Assembly: GCA_963829545.1 (NCBI GenBank)
Contig: CAWHIX010000016.1
Location: forward strand, 1 to 64,000
Direction: 5' to 3'
Source of the DNA: JAXGXJ01 sp963829545
Lineage (GTDB): Bacteria > Actinomycetota > Thermoleophilia > RBG-16-64-13
DNA length: 64,000 nt
Under the pieces are notes generated by a model. It did no database searches and was not told the origin of the DNA. It was given only the letters and a program-made list of their open reading frames with translations. Every line of letters starts with the position of its first letter. Position 1 is the stretch's first letter. Below, in pieces: positions 27,564-37,175 of this stretch. Both the position numbers and the translations under genes were made by a program.

Positions 27564-28618
27564 ACGGTCGCGACGGTGGCCACGCGATGATCGGTCGCGC
27601 CGGTGGCCACGCGATGATCGGTCGCGCCGAGCACCACGGTCGCGACGGTGGCGTCGCGATGACGGCGTCGGAATCACCTCCCAACCTGCACATCTGCGTG
27701 ACCTCGCGCGCATCCACAGCCGCACCGCTGCGCGAGCGCGTGGAGCAGAAGTTCTTCATCACTCCCGATCGCATGACTGCGGCCTTGGCTCTGCTGCGCA
27801 GGACCTGTCGTCCCGACCCGGAGCATCCGGTGGGACAGGTGAACAGCCTGTACTTCGACACCTTCGACCTGGAGGAGCACGCTCGCTCCGACGCGGGCGA
27901 CTTCGCCAAGGACAAGATCCGTATCCGCTGGTACGGAGACGAACTGGACCCCCACTCCACGAGCGGCGTAAGGCGGCTTGGAGCCGGAGGCCGGCGGCGC
28001 GGCGGCGGGGCTGGCCGGGGTCTCTCCACGGATGAGACAGAGGCCGGCTGGGCGGCCCCTGGGACGCCGGTGAGCGTCTGGCTTGAACGCAAGACCCGTC
28101 AGGGGTTCGCTTCCACGAAGCAGCGCCTGTCGCTCGACGTACCTTCGTCGGCGCTGGCGTTCGCCGCTCTGGGCCGAGGCATCGTCCCTCCGGCCGTGCT
28201 TCTCGACACCATGGCCTCCTTTGGGTTCTTTCCGCGCGGACCTCTCTGCCCGGTCATAGCCATCTCCTACTGGCGTTACCGCTTCGTCGAACCATCGACC
28301 GGCTTCCGTATGTCCATCGACTCTCGCATCCGCTCCTCACTCGTCATGTCCGGCCTCGGCCGGGGAGAGAGGGGCCTGGAACTGCCTGGAGCGGTGGTGG
28401 AGGTGAAGGGCGCGGCGCTCGATCTGCCGCCGGCTTTGCGGGTGCTGGGCGACATCGGCTCCTCGTGGACACGCTACTCAAAGTACTCCTCCAGCCTCGA
28501 CGGCCACGCCGCCGCCCTGGGGAGCGTATCCAGGTTGTGGCCCGCGGGGATGATGGAGAGTGAACCGGGAATACTGGCTCGCGGCGCGGGCAAGCCGGCC
28601 GGTGCGGGGACGCGATGA
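27560..28618 (+). CDS. VTC-domain polyphosphate polymerase
   Basis: VTC domains make polyphosphate from ATP in a tunnel lined with basic residues. The core motifs are present: LRERVEQKFFI, QVNSLYFDTFDLEEHA, KDKIRIRWYGDE, VSVWLERKTRQGFA, a YWRYRFVEP stretch, RMSIDSRIR, AVVEVKG and the Lys-Tyr-Ser end TRYSKYSSSLDG. The Arg/Lys/Glu pattern at these positions matches the nucleotide- and metal-binding residues of the family. An ATGA overlap (27560-27563) couples it to the preceding gene. The first ~33 codons are made of a DNA repeat and may not be translated: ATG 27659 (MTASESPPNLH) is an alternative start. No membrane helix or SPX domain is visible, so it is probably cytoplasmic or membrane-associated through partners. 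A GGR-rich insertion lies near residues 130-155. Confidence 0.85.
   Translation: MNGRDGGHAMIGRAGGHAMIGRAEHHGRDGGVAMTASESPPNLHICVTSRASTAAPLRERVEQKFFITPDRMTAALALLRRTCRPDPEHPVGQVNSLYFDTFDLEEHARSDAGDFAKDKIRIRWYGDELDPHSTSGVRRLGAGGRRRGGGAGRGLSTDETEAGWAAPGTPVSVWLERKTRQGFASTKQRLSLDVPSSALAFAALGRGIVPPAVLLDTMASFGFFPRGPLCPVIAISYWRYRFVEPSTGFRMSIDSRIRSSLVMSGLGRGERGLELPGAVVEVKGAALDLPPALRVLGDIGSSWTRYSKYSSSLDGHAAALGSVSRLWPAGMMESEPGILARGAGKPAGAGTR
27565..27660 (+). repeat. Short imperfect tandem repeats at the 5' end of the VTC gene
   Basis: The element GGTGGCCACGCGATGATCGG and shortened forms (CGCGACGGTGG, GGTGGCGTCGCGATG) occur about four times in under 100 bases. Each contains an ATG in the same frame, giving several possible start codons. 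The translated repeat would be GGHAMIGRA. Confidence 0.75.
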
Positions 28619-28679
28619 GCGCGGCGCGCCGCCCCGGCCGGACCATGTACAACACGACGATTCTGGAGAGATACCGACC

Positions 28680-30694
28680 ATGATCAGGAAACCATTCCTC
28701 GCAATCGCGGCACTCATGCTTGCACTCGCCACGCCGGTCGTAGCGGCCGGCTGCACGGGTGAGGAGTCCGCGGCCGCTCAGACCACAGCCGCTCAGCCGG
28801 CGACGACCTCGGCCGTCGACGAATCCACCGAATCCACTGAATCCACCGCCACCGCTTCGAGTGGTGCCTCGGCGGAGGCAGCGTCTGTGGCTGTGGCTGC
28901 GGAGGCCGCATACGTCACGTACGACAGTGAAGACGAGGATTCCAGCTGGGATGTCTCCACGGCCTCGCAGATCGTCCTGGCCGGTGACTCGATACGCGTC
29001 GACGGGGCCGGTGCGACCGTGGAAGGCAGCACCATCACCATCGCCTCCGCGGGGACGTACGTCATCAGCGGCTCACTGGACGACGGACAGGTGGTCGTGG
29101 ACTCCGAGACCGAAGGCACCGTGCGCCTCGTGCTCAACGGGGCCGATCTCACCTGCTCCACCAGTGCCCTCTCTACATCAAGAGCGCCGACAAGACCATC
29201 ATCACGCTGGCCGAAGGCACCGAGAACAGCGTCACGGATGGGACCTCGTACACCTTCGACGACACCGAGGCGCAGGAACCGAATGCGGCCGTCTTCAGCA
29301 AGGACGACCTCACCATCAACGGCTCGGGCTCGCTCACCGTGACCGCCAACTACAACAACGGCATCGCGAGCAAAGACGACCTCAAGATCACGGGTGGCAA
29401 CATCACCGTGGACGCCGCTAACGACGCTCTCAAGGGCAGAGACTGCATCGGCATCAAGGCCGGGACGGTCACCGTGAACGCCGGTGGTGACGGACTCCAG
29501 GCCACCAACGACGAGGACGCGGAGAAAGGCTACATCTCCATCGAAGGCGGCGTGTTCAACATCACCGCGGGCACGGACGGCATCCAGGCGCAGACCACCC
29601 TGGCCATCAATGGTGGTGAGTTCACCATCTCCACCGGCGGCGGAAGCGGCAACAGCAGCCAGGCCGCGGGCGAACCGGGCAATACCTTTGGCCAGTGGGG
29701 TCAGGGCCAGGACACGGCCAGCGCTGCGACGACGACCGACTCCACCAGCGCCAAGGGGCTGAAGGCGGCGGGCGGCGTGTTCGTGGCCGGCGGCACGTTC
29801 GACTTCGACACGTCCGACGACTCCGTCCACTCGAACGGCAACGTCACGATCGACGGTGGCACCCTCAACATCGCCTCGGGTGACGACGGCATCCATGCCG
29901 ACGGAACCCTGGAGATCAACGGCGGCGAGATCGCGATCACCCAGTCCTACGAAGGTTTGGAGAGCGCGGTCATGACCATCAACGACGGCACCATCCACAT
30001 GGTGACGAGTGATGACGGCATCAACGTCGCCGGCGGGGCCGACAGCTCGTCGGTGAGCGGCCGGCCCGGGCAGAACGACTTCGCCGTGAACGAGAACAAC
30101 CAGCTGTACATCAACGGTGGCTACATCGCCATCGACGCCAACGGCGATGCGCTGGACTGCAACGGACGCATATTCATGACCGACGGTGTGGTCATCCTCA
30201 ACGGACCTACCAACGACGGCAACGGCGCTATCGACTATATGGGCGAGTTCACGGTCTCGGGCGGTCTACTCGTCGCGGCCGGCAGCTCGGGCATGGCCGA
30301 GGCTCCCAGCGAGACCTCCTCGCAGAATTCGATCATGGTCAACCTCGACCAGGCGCAACAGGCGGGCACGCTCGTGCACATCGTCAGCGAAGACGGTGAC
30401 GAGATCCTCACCATGGCGCCCACCAAGCAGTACCAGTCGGTGGTCGTCAGCTCGCCGGCCATCGAGCAGGGCGCCACCTACAAGGTCTACCTGGGCGGCA
30501 GCTCCACCGGCACGCTCACCGACTCCCTCTACTCGGGCGGGACCTACACTCCCGGTACGGAGACGGTCAGCCTGGTCATCGACGGCGTCCTGACGACCTC
30601 GGGCACGGCCGGGATGCGGGGCGGCATGCAGGGCGGCGGCACGCGGCCTGGTGGCGGGATGTCCGGCGGCGGCACGCCGCCCGGCCGCCCCTAG
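28680..30694 (+). CDS. Cthe_2159-type carbohydrate-binding beta-helix lipoprotein, second copy (one frameshift)
   Basis: A signal peptide with a lipobox (VVAAGCTG, Cys near residue 25) is followed by an acidic/Ser-Thr linker of about 60 residues. The beta-helix then runs for over 400 residues with repeated coils such as VFSKDDLTINGSGSLTV, AGGDGLQATNDEDAEKG, SSDDSVHSNGN, SGDDGIHADGTLEINGG and TSDDGINVAGG. One frame change near 29165, after LTCSTSA, joins to LYIKSADKTIITLAEG. The C-terminal domain has NGAIDYMGEFTVSGG, VVVSSPAIEQGATYKVYLGG (compare the first copy) and a Gly/Arg/Met-rich tail (GGMQGGGTRPGGGMSGGG). It is about twice the length of the first copy. Bridged length is about 671 residues. 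Surface calcium-dependent sugar binding is inferred. Confidence 0.82.
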
Positions 30695-30737
30695 AGACAA
30701 GGACCGGCGGACAGCGAAGCGTCGGCGAGGTCGCTCG

Positions 30738-32138
30738 GTGAAGTGCAGAGTCGACCGTTCGCGCCGCCTGTGTGCCGGGCGGGTCGCGATTGCCGCGGCG
30801 CTCGCCCTGCTGGCCCTCACCCTGGCGGGATGCTCCGCGCAGGCGGCGGGGGAGACCAGGGTAAGCGACGGCGGGCGCTCGTCGACGACAGAGCTGAGCA
30901 GCATCGGCGCACCGGCGGTCTCCCCGGCGGTCTCCCCGGCGGCGGAGACCAGCGACGTGTTCGATGACTCCGTGGTTCACGACATAGCCGTCTCCTTCGC
31001 CCAGGAAGACTACGACGCCATGATCGAGACCTACAAGAACAGCGGCGACAAGGACTGGATCGAGGCGACGGTGACCATCGACGGTAAGACCTACGAGCGC
31101 GTGGGTCTGCGCCTCAAGGGCAACTCGTCCATCCGGGGGCTGCGGGGCGGCTTCCGGACCGGGGGCCCCAGCGGCGGCGCTTCCGCCGGCGCGCCGGAGG
31201 AACTGCCCTGGCTCATCTGTCTGGACAAGAACGTTGATGGACAGGATCACCAGGGTGTCGCCGACCTGGTGGTGCGTTCGAACAATACAGAGACGTCGCT
31301 CAACGAGGCCGTCTCGCTCGAACTCCTCCGCATGGCCGGTCTAGCTTCCCAGGATGCGGTCGCGGCCAGGTTCGCCATCAACGGCGGCGAGGCGGTGCTC
31401 AGACTCGTAACGGAGAATCCCGACGACATCTGGATGGCCGAGAACTTCGACGACGACGGGGCCCTGTACAAGGCAGAGAGCACCGGAGACTACAGCTACC
31501 GGGGCACCGACCCGGAATCCTATGACGAAGTCTTCGATCAGGAGGCCGGAAAGGACAACGCCGATCTGAGCCCGTTGATCGCCTTTCTCGACTTCATCAA
31601 CAACGCAGACGATGCGACCTTCGTCGCCGAGTTGCCGGAGCGCGTCGATGTCGAGTCGCTGGCGACCTATCTGGCCATGGAGGAGCTTCTCGACAACTTC
31701 GACGACATCGACGGCCCGGGCAACAACTCCTACCTCTACTGCGACACCGATACCGGCATCTTCACCGTGGTGCCCTGGGACCACAACCTCGCCTTCGGTG
31801 TCAGGAACGGTGGAGCCCGGGAAACCGACGCCGCCGGCGTGACTCAGGGCGGTCGAGCCTCCGGGGAGGCCACGGCAGTCGAGGAAGGCGCCGCCCGCAG
31901 GACCGCCGGACGAGGCAAGGCGAACGTCCTCGTCGAGCGGTTCCGTGCCGATCCTGGACTCAACGCCATGTACGAGGAGCGGCTTGTGGAGTTGCGGGAG
32001 ACTCTGTACCAAGGCGGAGCGGCGGCCGAGATCCTGGCCCGGTGGGTGGACCTTCTGCAGACGCAGGCCGCCGACCTCGTCCCGGCATCGACTGTGGAGA
32101 GCGAGGCGGCCGACATCGCGGCTTACTTCACCCTCTAG
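30738..32138 (+). CDS. CotH kinase family lipoprotein, first copy
   Basis: CotH is an atypical protein kinase, first known from phosphorylating spore coat proteins in Bacillus. GTG 30738 starts a lipoprotein signal with lipobox LTLAGCSA (Cys near residue 31). The kinase-like domain begins VHDIAVSFAQEDYDAMI and has TVTIDGKTYERVGLRLKGNSS, LPWLICLDKNVDGQDHQG, RSNNTETSLNEAVSLELLRMAGL, ALYKAESTGDYSYRG, ATYLAMEELLDNFDDIDGPGNNSYLY and PWDHNLAFG. The final motifs carry the Asp and Asn residues expected to bind metal and nucleotide. A C-terminal helical domain (residues ~395-466) ends in a Phe-Thr-Leu. The gene is intact. Being outside the cell, its phosphate donor is an open question, which makes the neighbouring polyphosphate polymerase interesting. 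Confidence 0.87.
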   Translation: MKCRVDRSRRLCAGRVAIAAALALLALTLAGCSAQAAGETRVSDGGRSSTTELSSIGAPAVSPAVSPAAETSDVFDDSVVHDIAVSFAQEDYDAMIETYKNSGDKDWIEATVTIDGKTYERVGLRLKGNSSIRGLRGGFRTGGPSGGASAGAPEELPWLICLDKNVDGQDHQGVADLVVRSNNTETSLNEAVSLELLRMAGLASQDAVAARFAINGGEAVLRLVTENPDDIWMAENFDDDGALYKAESTGDYSYRGTDPESYDEVFDQEAGKDNADLSPLIAFLDFINNADDATFVAELPERVDVESLATYLAMEELLDNFDDIDGPGNNSYLYCDTDTGIFTVVPWDHNLAFGVRNGGARETDAAGVTQGGRASGEATAVEEGAARRTAGRGKANVLVERFRADPGLNAMYEERLVELRETLYQGGAAAEILARWVDLLQTQAADLVPASTVESEAADIAAYFTL

Positions 32139-32270
32139 TCGAGGCGCGGGCTGCCCATTCGGCGACCGTTTGGTCTTTCCATGACCGGGGGAAACCGACT
32201 GTGCATCGACTCGTGGGCAAAGACTCACGGCGGTGAGCGAAGACCCACCGCGACGACGAAAGGGGACCGC

Positions 32271-32492
32271 ATGGCCAAAGTACCGGACACTCCCGAGAAC
32301 GAGTCCCGCTGCATCTGCGCCGAGTGTCCCAGCTACCCGAAGGTGGGGAGCTTCTACTGCGCCCAGGGCAAGAGCGAGAAGCCGGTGCGCAAGCGCGGTT
32401 GTGTCTGCGGCGATTGCGCCCTCTTCAAGGAATACAGCCTCCAGGACGGCTACTACTGTGCCGCCGGTGCGGCCGGAGAAGGCGCCGAGTAG
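32271..32492 (+). CDS. DUF2769-type small cysteine-rich protein
   Basis: A 73-residue protein with three cysteine clusters: CICAECPSYPK, SFYCAQGKS and CVCGDCALFKEYSLQDGYYCAAG. Spacing suggests one or two metal sites (zinc or iron-sulfur). The pattern matches DUF2769 proteins, which are common in anaerobic bacteria and archaea and of unknown function. An AAAGGGG ribosome site precedes the ATG. No membrane segment or signal peptide. Confidence 0.75.
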   Translation: MAKVPDTPENESRCICAECPSYPKVGSFYCAQGKSEKPVRKRGCVCGDCALFKEYSLQDGYYCAAGAAGEGAE

Positions 32493-32527
32493 AGATCACC
32501 GGGTCCCGTGGGCAGTATCGCCCGGGT

Positions 32528-34084
32528 CTACTCGGCCGATAGATGCCGCGGCGCGAATGTCGCCCATGCGACCAGCGCCGAGGCGAGGATGACGCCGCCC
32601 GCCACTAGGAGGGAGATCCTCACCCCGTTGTGGACGGCGTCGTAGGCCGCCCCGATCACTTTCGCGACTATGGGGCCGTAGGTGGCCTCGAGGTCGGTTG
32701 CGGCCTCGGTCCCGCTGGGAATCTGGCCTGTGATCACGGCTGTGATCACGAAGTCCTGGTATTCCGGCGGCACCTCCAGTTGGGTCAGGCGCTCGCTGAG
32801 GAAGTTGATCAGCTGGGTGTTGAAGAGAGAGCCCAGAGCCGCCACGCCCACCACGGTGCCGACCTCGCGGCTGGTGGTGGTCGCTGAAGCAGCCATCCCT
32901 GAGTGCCGAGCCGGCAGGCTGGACAAGGCCACCGAGGTAATGGGGACCACGGCGATGCCGAAGCCGGCGCCGGCCAGCATCAACGCGGTCATGAGAGGCA
33001 AGAAGGTCACCTCGCCGGCAAGAGCGACGTTGGTGAGTATGACGCCTGACCCCGCGGCCAGGCAGCCCACTACCACGGGCAGCCGCGGCCCCGATCGGGC
33101 CACCCAGCGCCCGGCGAGAGTCGAGGCCAGGATCATCGCCAGGGCCATGGGCAGGAAGAGCGAAGCCGTGTCGATGGCGGTATAGCCAAGGACCACCTGC
33201 AGGTACAGCGCGGTCAAAAAGAAGATGGAGAACACGCCGAAGTAGGCCGCGAAGGCCACCACGAGGGAGCCGGAGAAGGCCGGCCGGCGAAGGTAGTCGA
33301 CCTCGAACATGGGCGCCTTGCTGCGGTGCTCCACGTAGGCGAACAGGGCTCCGCACACCACCCCGATGACGAAGAGGGCGATGACGTGGGGAGCGTCGTA
33401 GCCCGCCGTCTCCCCGACGATGATGGCGAAGACGACGGTGCCCAGGGCGAGGGGCCCCAGCACGAAGCCTGCCCAGTCGAAGCGTCCCTTCTCGGGGTCG
33501 GAGCTCTCGGGCACGGTGGAGAGCGCCGTTATCAGGGCCACCAGGCCCGCGGCGAGATTGAACCAGAAGATGGCCCGCCAACCGCCTACTCCCACCATGA
33601 GGCCACCGATGACAGGCCCGAGGGCCAGGGCCAGGCCGGCGATAGCCGCCCACAGGCCCAGTGCGCGGTCGCGGGCATGGTGCTCAGGGAAGAGTTGCCG
33701 GAGGATCGACAATGTTCCCGGTTCGCAGGCGGCTGCACCGATGCCCATGATGGCCCGGGCGGCGATGAGCGACGGGGTATTGGGCGCCAGCGCTCCGAAG
33801 AGCGAACCGGCGATGAAGACCACCACGCCGAAGAGCATGACGCGCTTGCGTCCGTAGCGGTCGCCCAGGCTTCCGAAGGCCAGCATGAGGGCCGCGAACA
33901 TGAGCGCGTAAGCGTTCACGATCCACTGGATATCGGACAGGCTGGTGTGGAGCGTCGCCTGGAGGTCGGACAGGGCCACGCTCATGATGGTCGTGTCGAG
34001 GAAGGTGAGGAAGAGGATGCCGCATAGCGTCAGGAGAGCCGCATTGGCGTGGATGCGCCTGGAGAGCAAGCCGCCGAGGCTCAC
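32528..34084 (-). CDS. MFS drug:H+ antiporter, 14-helix (EmrB/QacA-like)
   Basis: Proton-driven efflux pump in the inner membrane. About 14 helices are visible. MFS motifs: LDTTIMSVALSDL with the family D-T-T, LGDRYGRKRVMLFG between helices 2 and 3 (motif A) and GPVIGGLMVGVGGWRAIFWFN at helix 5 (motif C plus the 14-TMS pattern). The start is chosen at GTG 34084, preceded by TTGGGGA. An upstream ATG at 34270 would leave no room for the divergent promoter and adds a Pro/Arg-rich tail unlike the family. ATG 34134, with an AGGAGGA site, is a third possibility if one indel is present. Substrate unknown. It converges on the DUF2769 gene. Confidence 0.86.
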   Translation of the reverse strand: MSLGGLLSRRIHANAALLTLCGILFLTFLDTTIMSVALSDLQATLHTSLSDIQWIVNAYALMFAALMLAFGSLGDRYGRKRVMLFGVVVFIAGSLFGALAPNTPSLIAARAIMGIGAAACEPGTLSILRQLFPEHHARDRALGLWAAIAGLALALGPVIGGLMVGVGGWRAIFWFNLAAGLVALITALSTVPESSDPEKGRFDWAGFVLGPLALGTVVFAIIVGETAGYDAPHVIALFVIGVVCGALFAYVEHRSKAPMFEVDYLRRPAFSGSLVVAFAAYFGVFSIFFLTALYLQVVLGYTAIDTASLFLPMALAMILASTLAGRWVARSGPRLPVVVGCLAAGSGVILTNVALAGEVTFLPLMTALMLAGAGFGIAVVPITSVALSSLPARHSGMAASATTTSREVGTVVGVAALGSLFNTQLINFLSERLTQLEVPPEYQDFVITAVITGQIPSGTEAATDLEATYGPIVAKVIGAAYDAVHNGVRISLLVAGGVILASALVAWATFAPRHLSAE

Positions 34085-34270
34085 GACATCCCCAACAGCA
34101 TCCAGTGGCGCCGGCGGCGTCTCTCGACCGTCATCTCTCGTCCTCCTGCCGTTTGTGCCCGGCGTCAGAGTGGGAATAGGTGCTGCAACGACCAACGACG
34201 TCCTCACAATAGCAGCCGCATTTCGGGGCAGCAAGAAGTGAACACTTAGGCGTCGTTTCTTGGAGGGCAC

Positions 34271-35119
34271 ATGCGCTGGGTAGGTAGGAGACAGAGCGGC
34301 AACGTGCGGGACCGCCGCGGGATCGGCGGGGGTGGCCTGGCTCTGGGAGGGGGCATCGGGGCGGTCATCATCACGCTTGTGATCCTCTTCCTGGGCGGCG
34401 ATCCCGGCAGCATCATCGGTCAGGGGAGCGGCATCCCCGGGGGAGGGTCGGGCTCGGGCGTGGCGACCACGGTGGCCGGCCAGAGCGACCCCATGAAGGA
34501 GTTCGTCTCCGTGGTCCTCGCCGACACGGAGGACCTATGGACGCAGGTCTTCCCCGAGGAGTTCGATCGCCCCTACGTGCCTCCGGCCCTGATCCTCTTC
34601 TCAGGTAGCACGCAGACCGGTTCGGGTTTTGCCACCTCGGCGACGGGACCTTTCTATTCGCCTGCCGACCGCAGTGTCTACATCGACCTCAGCTTCTTCG
34701 AGGAGCTGGCCCAGCGTTTCGGGGCTCCCGGGGACTTCGCCCAGGCCTACGTCATCGCGCACGAAGTGGGGCATCACGTGCAGAACCAGCTGGGCATCCT
34801 GGAAAAGGTCAGCGCCCAGCAGCGCCGAGTGAGTCGCGACGAAGCCAATGAGCTCTCCGTGCGCCTGGAGCTGCAGGCCGACTTCCTGGCCGGAATCTGG
34901 GCCCACTACGCACAGGGCATCGGGGTACTGGACCCGGGCGACATCGACGAGGCGCTTGGTGCCGCCTCGGCCATCGGCGACGACAGGATCCAGATGCAGT
35001 CACAGGGCTACGTGGTGCCCGATTCGTTCACCCACGGTACGTCCGAGCAGCGGGCGCGCTGGTTCAACCTGGGCTATCAGACGGGGGACGTCTCCCTGGG
35101 AGACACCTTCAGCGCCTGA
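34271..35119 (+). CDS. ypfJ: Neutral zinc metallopeptidase (YpfJ / KPN_02809 family)
   Basis: Membrane-anchored peptidase-like protein. A Gly-rich start leads into one membrane helix (AVIITLVILFLGG, about residues 33-47) and a periplasmic or external domain. The zinc site is AYVIAHEVGHHVQNQLG (HExxH) with the downstream Glu in LELQADFLAGIWAHY, the characteristic third ligand segment. The C-terminus has QGYVVPDSFTHGTSEQRARWFNLGYQTGD, the family end. Intact, 282 residues. GGAGG lies just upstream of the ATG. The natural substrate is unknown for the family. Confidence 0.9.
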   Translation: MRWVGRRQSGNVRDRRGIGGGGLALGGGIGAVIITLVILFLGGDPGSIIGQGSGIPGGGSGSGVATTVAGQSDPMKEFVSVVLADTEDLWTQVFPEEFDRPYVPPALILFSGSTQTGSGFATSATGPFYSPADRSVYIDLSFFEELAQRFGAPGDFAQAYVIAHEVGHHVQNQLGILEKVSAQQRRVSRDEANELSVRLELQADFLAGIWAHYAQGIGVLDPGDIDEALGAASAIGDDRIQMQSQGYVVPDSFTHGTSEQRARWFNLGYQTGDVSLGDTFSA

Positions 35120-35193
35120 CGGAGCTCTAGCCAGGGCTGCGAGACGCCGCCCCGGCCGACGGGCGCCACCGACGCCCCTGATATCATTGCTCG

Positions 35194-36352
35194 GTGACCC
35201 TGCAGGAAGCATACGAGTGCCTGGGCCTACCCCGGGGCGCCGGACCGGCGGAGGTCAAGGCCGCGTATCGGGCACGAGTCGGCGACGCCCATCCTGATCG
35301 TGGGGGCGATGCCGCCGCCTTCATCAAGATCCGCGCCGCCTACGAGATCCTATCCGCGTTTCTCCACGAGCCCGCCCTCGAGGACGAGGCGCCCATACCC
35401 GCCGACCTGCGCTCGGTCATCGACAGGGTGGTGCGCGCCTTCCGGGACCAGCAGCAGTGGGCGCAGGAGGAGACGTTCCGGCAGATGGATGTCTTCGAGG
35501 CTCGGATGACGAAGCTACATCCACTCGGCTTCGCGCAGCGAACTGCGCGGGTTCAGTACCACCTTCAAGAACTCCTGGGATGCATCGATCGGTGCATTAT
35601 TCTTGAAATGCAACATGCGCTGCGACTCCATCCTCCAAGAGTACGAGACCTGGTACACCTCGAGCACCCAGGCGGTCTTCGACGAGATGTACCGCAAGGA
35701 ACTCCTCCATTTCGCCTGGCGGCGTCGCTTCTGGGAGGTCTTCCTGGTGCTGGGAGCGATCGCCGCTGCGCTCGGTTGGGTCATCGGCTGGGACACACCC
35801 GCCGGTCGTTCGATATCGGCCGGCCTGATACTCGTCGCGTTCGGACTGGCGTTCCTGGCCCATCGCTGGTCGGCCCGCCGGGAACGCAGGACGAGGGAGA
35901 GGGTGGAGCCGTTGAGCGTCGTGCCCTTCGAGATACAGAAGGGGGCGCGTTTCCAGACCGAAACGGCTCTGCGGCGGGGTCGCAAGACGACGGCGGCTTT
36001 GAGTGTCACCGGGCTGCTGCTCGGTAACGCAGCCTCTGGGGGTCTTGCCGTCCCCGTGATGGGCGCCGTGGCCGGCGCCGCCCTGGGTGGGGCCTTCGAC
36101 CGCTTCCTCAATCCCACCAAGCGCATGCGGAAGAGCATGCTCCAAGAGCTGCGCCGCTTCATGGAGGTGGCGAGGCTGCAGGTGGCCGGTTACGTGCTGG
36201 AGGCCCACGAGCAGCTGCTGACCGACGTACGAGGGCAGATAGTGGACAACTATCAGGAGCGCGTGAACGGGACGGTCAAGCTGCTGACGGCCGGGAGCGG
36301 CGCGGCGAAGCGCGCCGGAAGTCGCGTGGCCGCCGCGTCTTCGGACCGGTAG
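35194..36352 (+). CDS. J-domain membrane protein (one frameshift)
   Basis: The first ~65 residues form a J domain, with EAYECLGLPRGAGPAEVKAAYR and the Hsp70-activating loop DAHPDRGGDAAAFIKI. A helical region follows, then a frame change near 35520-35545 to HSASRSELRGFSTTFKNSW. The second part has two membrane helices (VFLVLGAIAAALGWVIGW and SISAGLILVAFGLAFLAHRW), a basic loop and a Gly/Ala segment (LLLGNAASGGLAVPVMGAVAGAALGG) resembling a glycine-zipper, ending in a charged helix. GTG start. It probably recruits DnaK to the membrane; the remainder of the protein matches no family I know. Confidence 0.72.
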
Positions 36353-36379
36353 GCCGCTCCGCGCCCGCGGGCGCGGCCC

Positions 36380-37175
36380 CTACGCCTCCGCAGCAGCCGG
36401 CGCCGCGGGCATTGGTGCCTGGTCTTCCGCCTCGATCGCCGCCGAGGGAGCGTCCTGGAACGGATGGGTGCGGCAGACCAGGGAGAACAGATACGGGTAG
36501 TCTGCCTTCAGGTGCTCGGTGTAGTACAGCCACTCGTCGAGCAGGTGCGTGTAGGCGCGCCGGATGTCGAGGGCCAGGTGAGCCCTGTCACTGGAGCCAA
36601 GACCGGCGAGCGACGGCCGGGCCTCCAGTTCCTGCTCCACGTGGAGGACCGCCCAAAGCAGGTCGGTGAAGCGCTCGTGCTCCATGAGATTGGGGTTCTC
36701 GAGCAGGCGGAGCAGGAAGTGACGCTGTTCGGTCAGGTATCCCTTGAGGTTGTCGAGGTCGATGAGGTCGATGTCCACATCGCATCTGGCCTGGGTCGCG
36801 AACTGGTGGGCTCGGGCGAAATCGTCCTTCTTCCAGGAGGGCTGGAGATGGAGCCTCTCCTTGATCTGGGGAGCGTCTTTCAGGGCGGGAAGCATCAAGG
36901 TGAGGAGTTCCGTGCCCATCTCTCCGTAGAAGGTGCCGATCACCATGTTCATCTTGTGCTCGAGGGACTGCCTCTGTCGCCGGGAGATCACGCCGCTCGA
37001 CGATCACGCCCACGATCAGCACCTCGACGGGTAGGAAGGCCAGGTCGATCAGGAGATAGAAGAGGAGGTTGCGGCCGTCGCGGAAGACCGCGAAATTGAA
37101 GGCGTAGATGACGGCCGCCAGGACCACCATGGCGACGCTGAGGAGTATGAGCCAGCGGCGGTCCGAGCGGTTCAA
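36380..37175 (-). CDS. Two-helix membrane protein with a helical cytoplasmic domain (one frameshift)
   Basis: A TTG start at 37175 overlaps the stop of the universal stress gene (TTGA). The product has two membrane helices (LILLSVAMVVLAAVIYAFNF and LFYLLIDLAFLPVEVLIVGVIV), then a frame change near 36990 to ISRRQRQSLEHKMNMVIGTFYGEMGTELL and a mostly helical region of about 190 residues with an Ala/Pro tail. The length is about 265 residues. It resembles membrane proteins of unknown function with a helical soluble part. Coupled to uspA, it may respond to the same stress; that is inference. Confidence 0.6.

Noticed and set aside
27560..27660. A CRISPR array in the repeats at 27.6 kb
   Set aside because: The repeats are short, imperfect and have no distinct spacers, and no cas gene is nearby. 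No other array was seen in the window.
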